Program-made: the position numbers and the translations under genes
Assembly (NCBI RefSeq): GCF_000482325.1
Contig: NZ_AXVA01000019.1
Span: forward strand, 1-64,000
Origin: Bacillus sp. UNC438CL73TsuS30
GTDB lineage: Bacteria; Bacillota; Bacilli; Bacillales; Cytobacillaceae
DNA length: 64,000 nucleotides
Direction: 5' to 3'
In this document: piece after piece, positions 63,538 through 64,000 of the stretch
Layout of the letters: every line of letters starts with the position of its first letter
Position numbering within the stretch: position 1 is the first letter of the stretch
The notes under the pieces: model-generated
The model's input: only the letters and a program-made list of their open reading frames with translations
What the model was told of the DNA's origin: nothing
Database searches by the model: none

Positions 63538-63619
63538 TGAATTTTTCGTAACTAATCCTTGAAATCCCCAATTGGTCAACCTTATCTGTAAAATATTAGG
63601 TAAGGGGGTTGGATGGGAT

Positions 63620-64000
63620 ATGGATAAACGGTTTGATCGGATTCGTGATTCAAGGCTCTGGAACCGGGTCGTAACACCTGAGGAAGCAGCATCTTGGATT
63701 CAAGATGGGATGACATTAGGGTTAAGTGGATTTACCCGTGCCGGTGACGTGAAAGCGGTTCCGTTTGCGTTAGTGAAACGGGCGGAAAATGAATCCTTTA
63801 AGGTGAATGTGTATACCGGGGCTTCTTTAGGTTCCGATGTGGATAAGCTGTTTGCTGAAGCGGGGATTTTAGGAAAACGACTGCCGTTTCAAGCGGATCC
63901 TACCATGAGGAGCAAAATTAACAATGGTGAGATTTTGTTTGTCGATCAACATTTATCACACACCGCTGAATTGGTTCGGGCTAATGTCATGGACCCAATT
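63620..64000 (+). CDS. Acetyl-CoA hydrolase/succinate CoA-transferase family protein, 5' part only
   Basis: 127 codons to the window edge, open throughout. RDSRLWNRVVTPEEAASWIQ, then GMTLGLSGFTRAGDVKAVP, is the start pattern of the acetyl-CoA hydrolase/transferase (SCACT, YgfH-like) family, which moves CoA between acetyl-CoA and carboxylates such as succinate or propionate. ATG 63620 is 11 nt from AAGGGGG; an ATG at 63613 is out of frame. The catalytic Glu lies beyond the window. Confidence 0.88.
   Translation, partial: MDKRFDRIRDSRLWNRVVTPEEAASWIQDGMTLGLSGFTRAGDVKAVPFALVKRAENESFKVNVYTGASLGSDVDKLFAEAGILGKRLPFQADPTMRSKINNGEILFVDQHLSHTAELVRANVMDPI

Overview
The window looks like chromosomal DNA of a low-GC, Gram-positive, spore-former-type bacterium of the family Bacillaceae. 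The evidence is strong AGGAGG-type ribosome binding sites, TTG and GTG starts, many intrinsic terminators, and a gene order that follows the Bacillus subtilis purE-to-rlmCD segment: 5S rRNA, yebE-yebG, purEKBCSQLFMNHD, yerA-yerB-yerC, pcrB-pcrA-ligA-yerH, gatCAB, dgkB and rlmCD, with insertions between these blocks. The genus cannot be fixed from sequence reading alone; the glyoxylate shunt pair aceBA shows it is not B. subtilis itself.

Layout. 1-160: end of an rRNA operon (5S plus terminator). 161-565: gene-free, with short GGAACATA repeats. 599-1344: yebE-yebG. 1345-14396: twelve-gene purine operon making IMP from PRPP, preceded by a pair of PurR boxes, a sigma-A promoter, a guanine riboswitch and its terminator. 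14405-14822: tandem array of 52-bp repeats (array A). 14868-24993: yerA, yerB, yerC, pcrB, pcrA, ligA and yerH. 25077-32960: proline catabolism (rocA), a His/Met-rich lipoprotein facing two unknown membrane proteins, a small siroheme operon with a degenerate NirD, and a GH15-like protein. 33147-36073: aceB-aceA. 36172-38719: 21-bp repeats, yueI, an OsmC protein, a lysozyme-like protein and a small lipoprotein. 38964-42169: gatCAB. 42543-46845: nucleotidyltransferase, DUF1697 protein, putP, a monothiol thioredoxin-like protein and plsY. 46928-47042: scar of a deleted methyltransferase gene. 47234-51404: dgkB, pncA-pncB (NAD salvage), an unknown protein and an acyl-CoA thioesterase. 51620-52240: second 52-bp repeat array (array B), plainly related to array A. 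52272-57304: cidR-like LysR regulator, rlmCD, a broken reading frame, a small unknown protein and an ABC-F ATPase. 57305-58500: mostly gene remnants, plus a promoter, structured leader, terminator and Cys-rich 45-residue protein. 58564-60054: an MFS transporter preceded by two perfect PyrR-binding motifs and an attenuator terminator. 60257-64000: a CHASE4-GGDEF-EAL protein, a LytTR regulator, and the start of a CoA-transferase gene behind a LytTR-like direct repeat.

How the genes work together. The core is nucleotide supply: purines are made by pur under double control (PurR and guanine), NAD is salvaged by pncAB, and a transporter appears to be under pyrimidine (PyrR) control. A second theme is carbon and nitrogen catabolism: proline uptake and oxidation (putP, rocA), the glyoxylate shunt (aceBA) and a CoA-transferase. 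The least explained parts are the two related 52-bp repeat arrays, the two groups of 21-bp GGAA repeats, the PyrR-controlled MFS gene, and the leader RNA ahead of the Cys-rich peptide.
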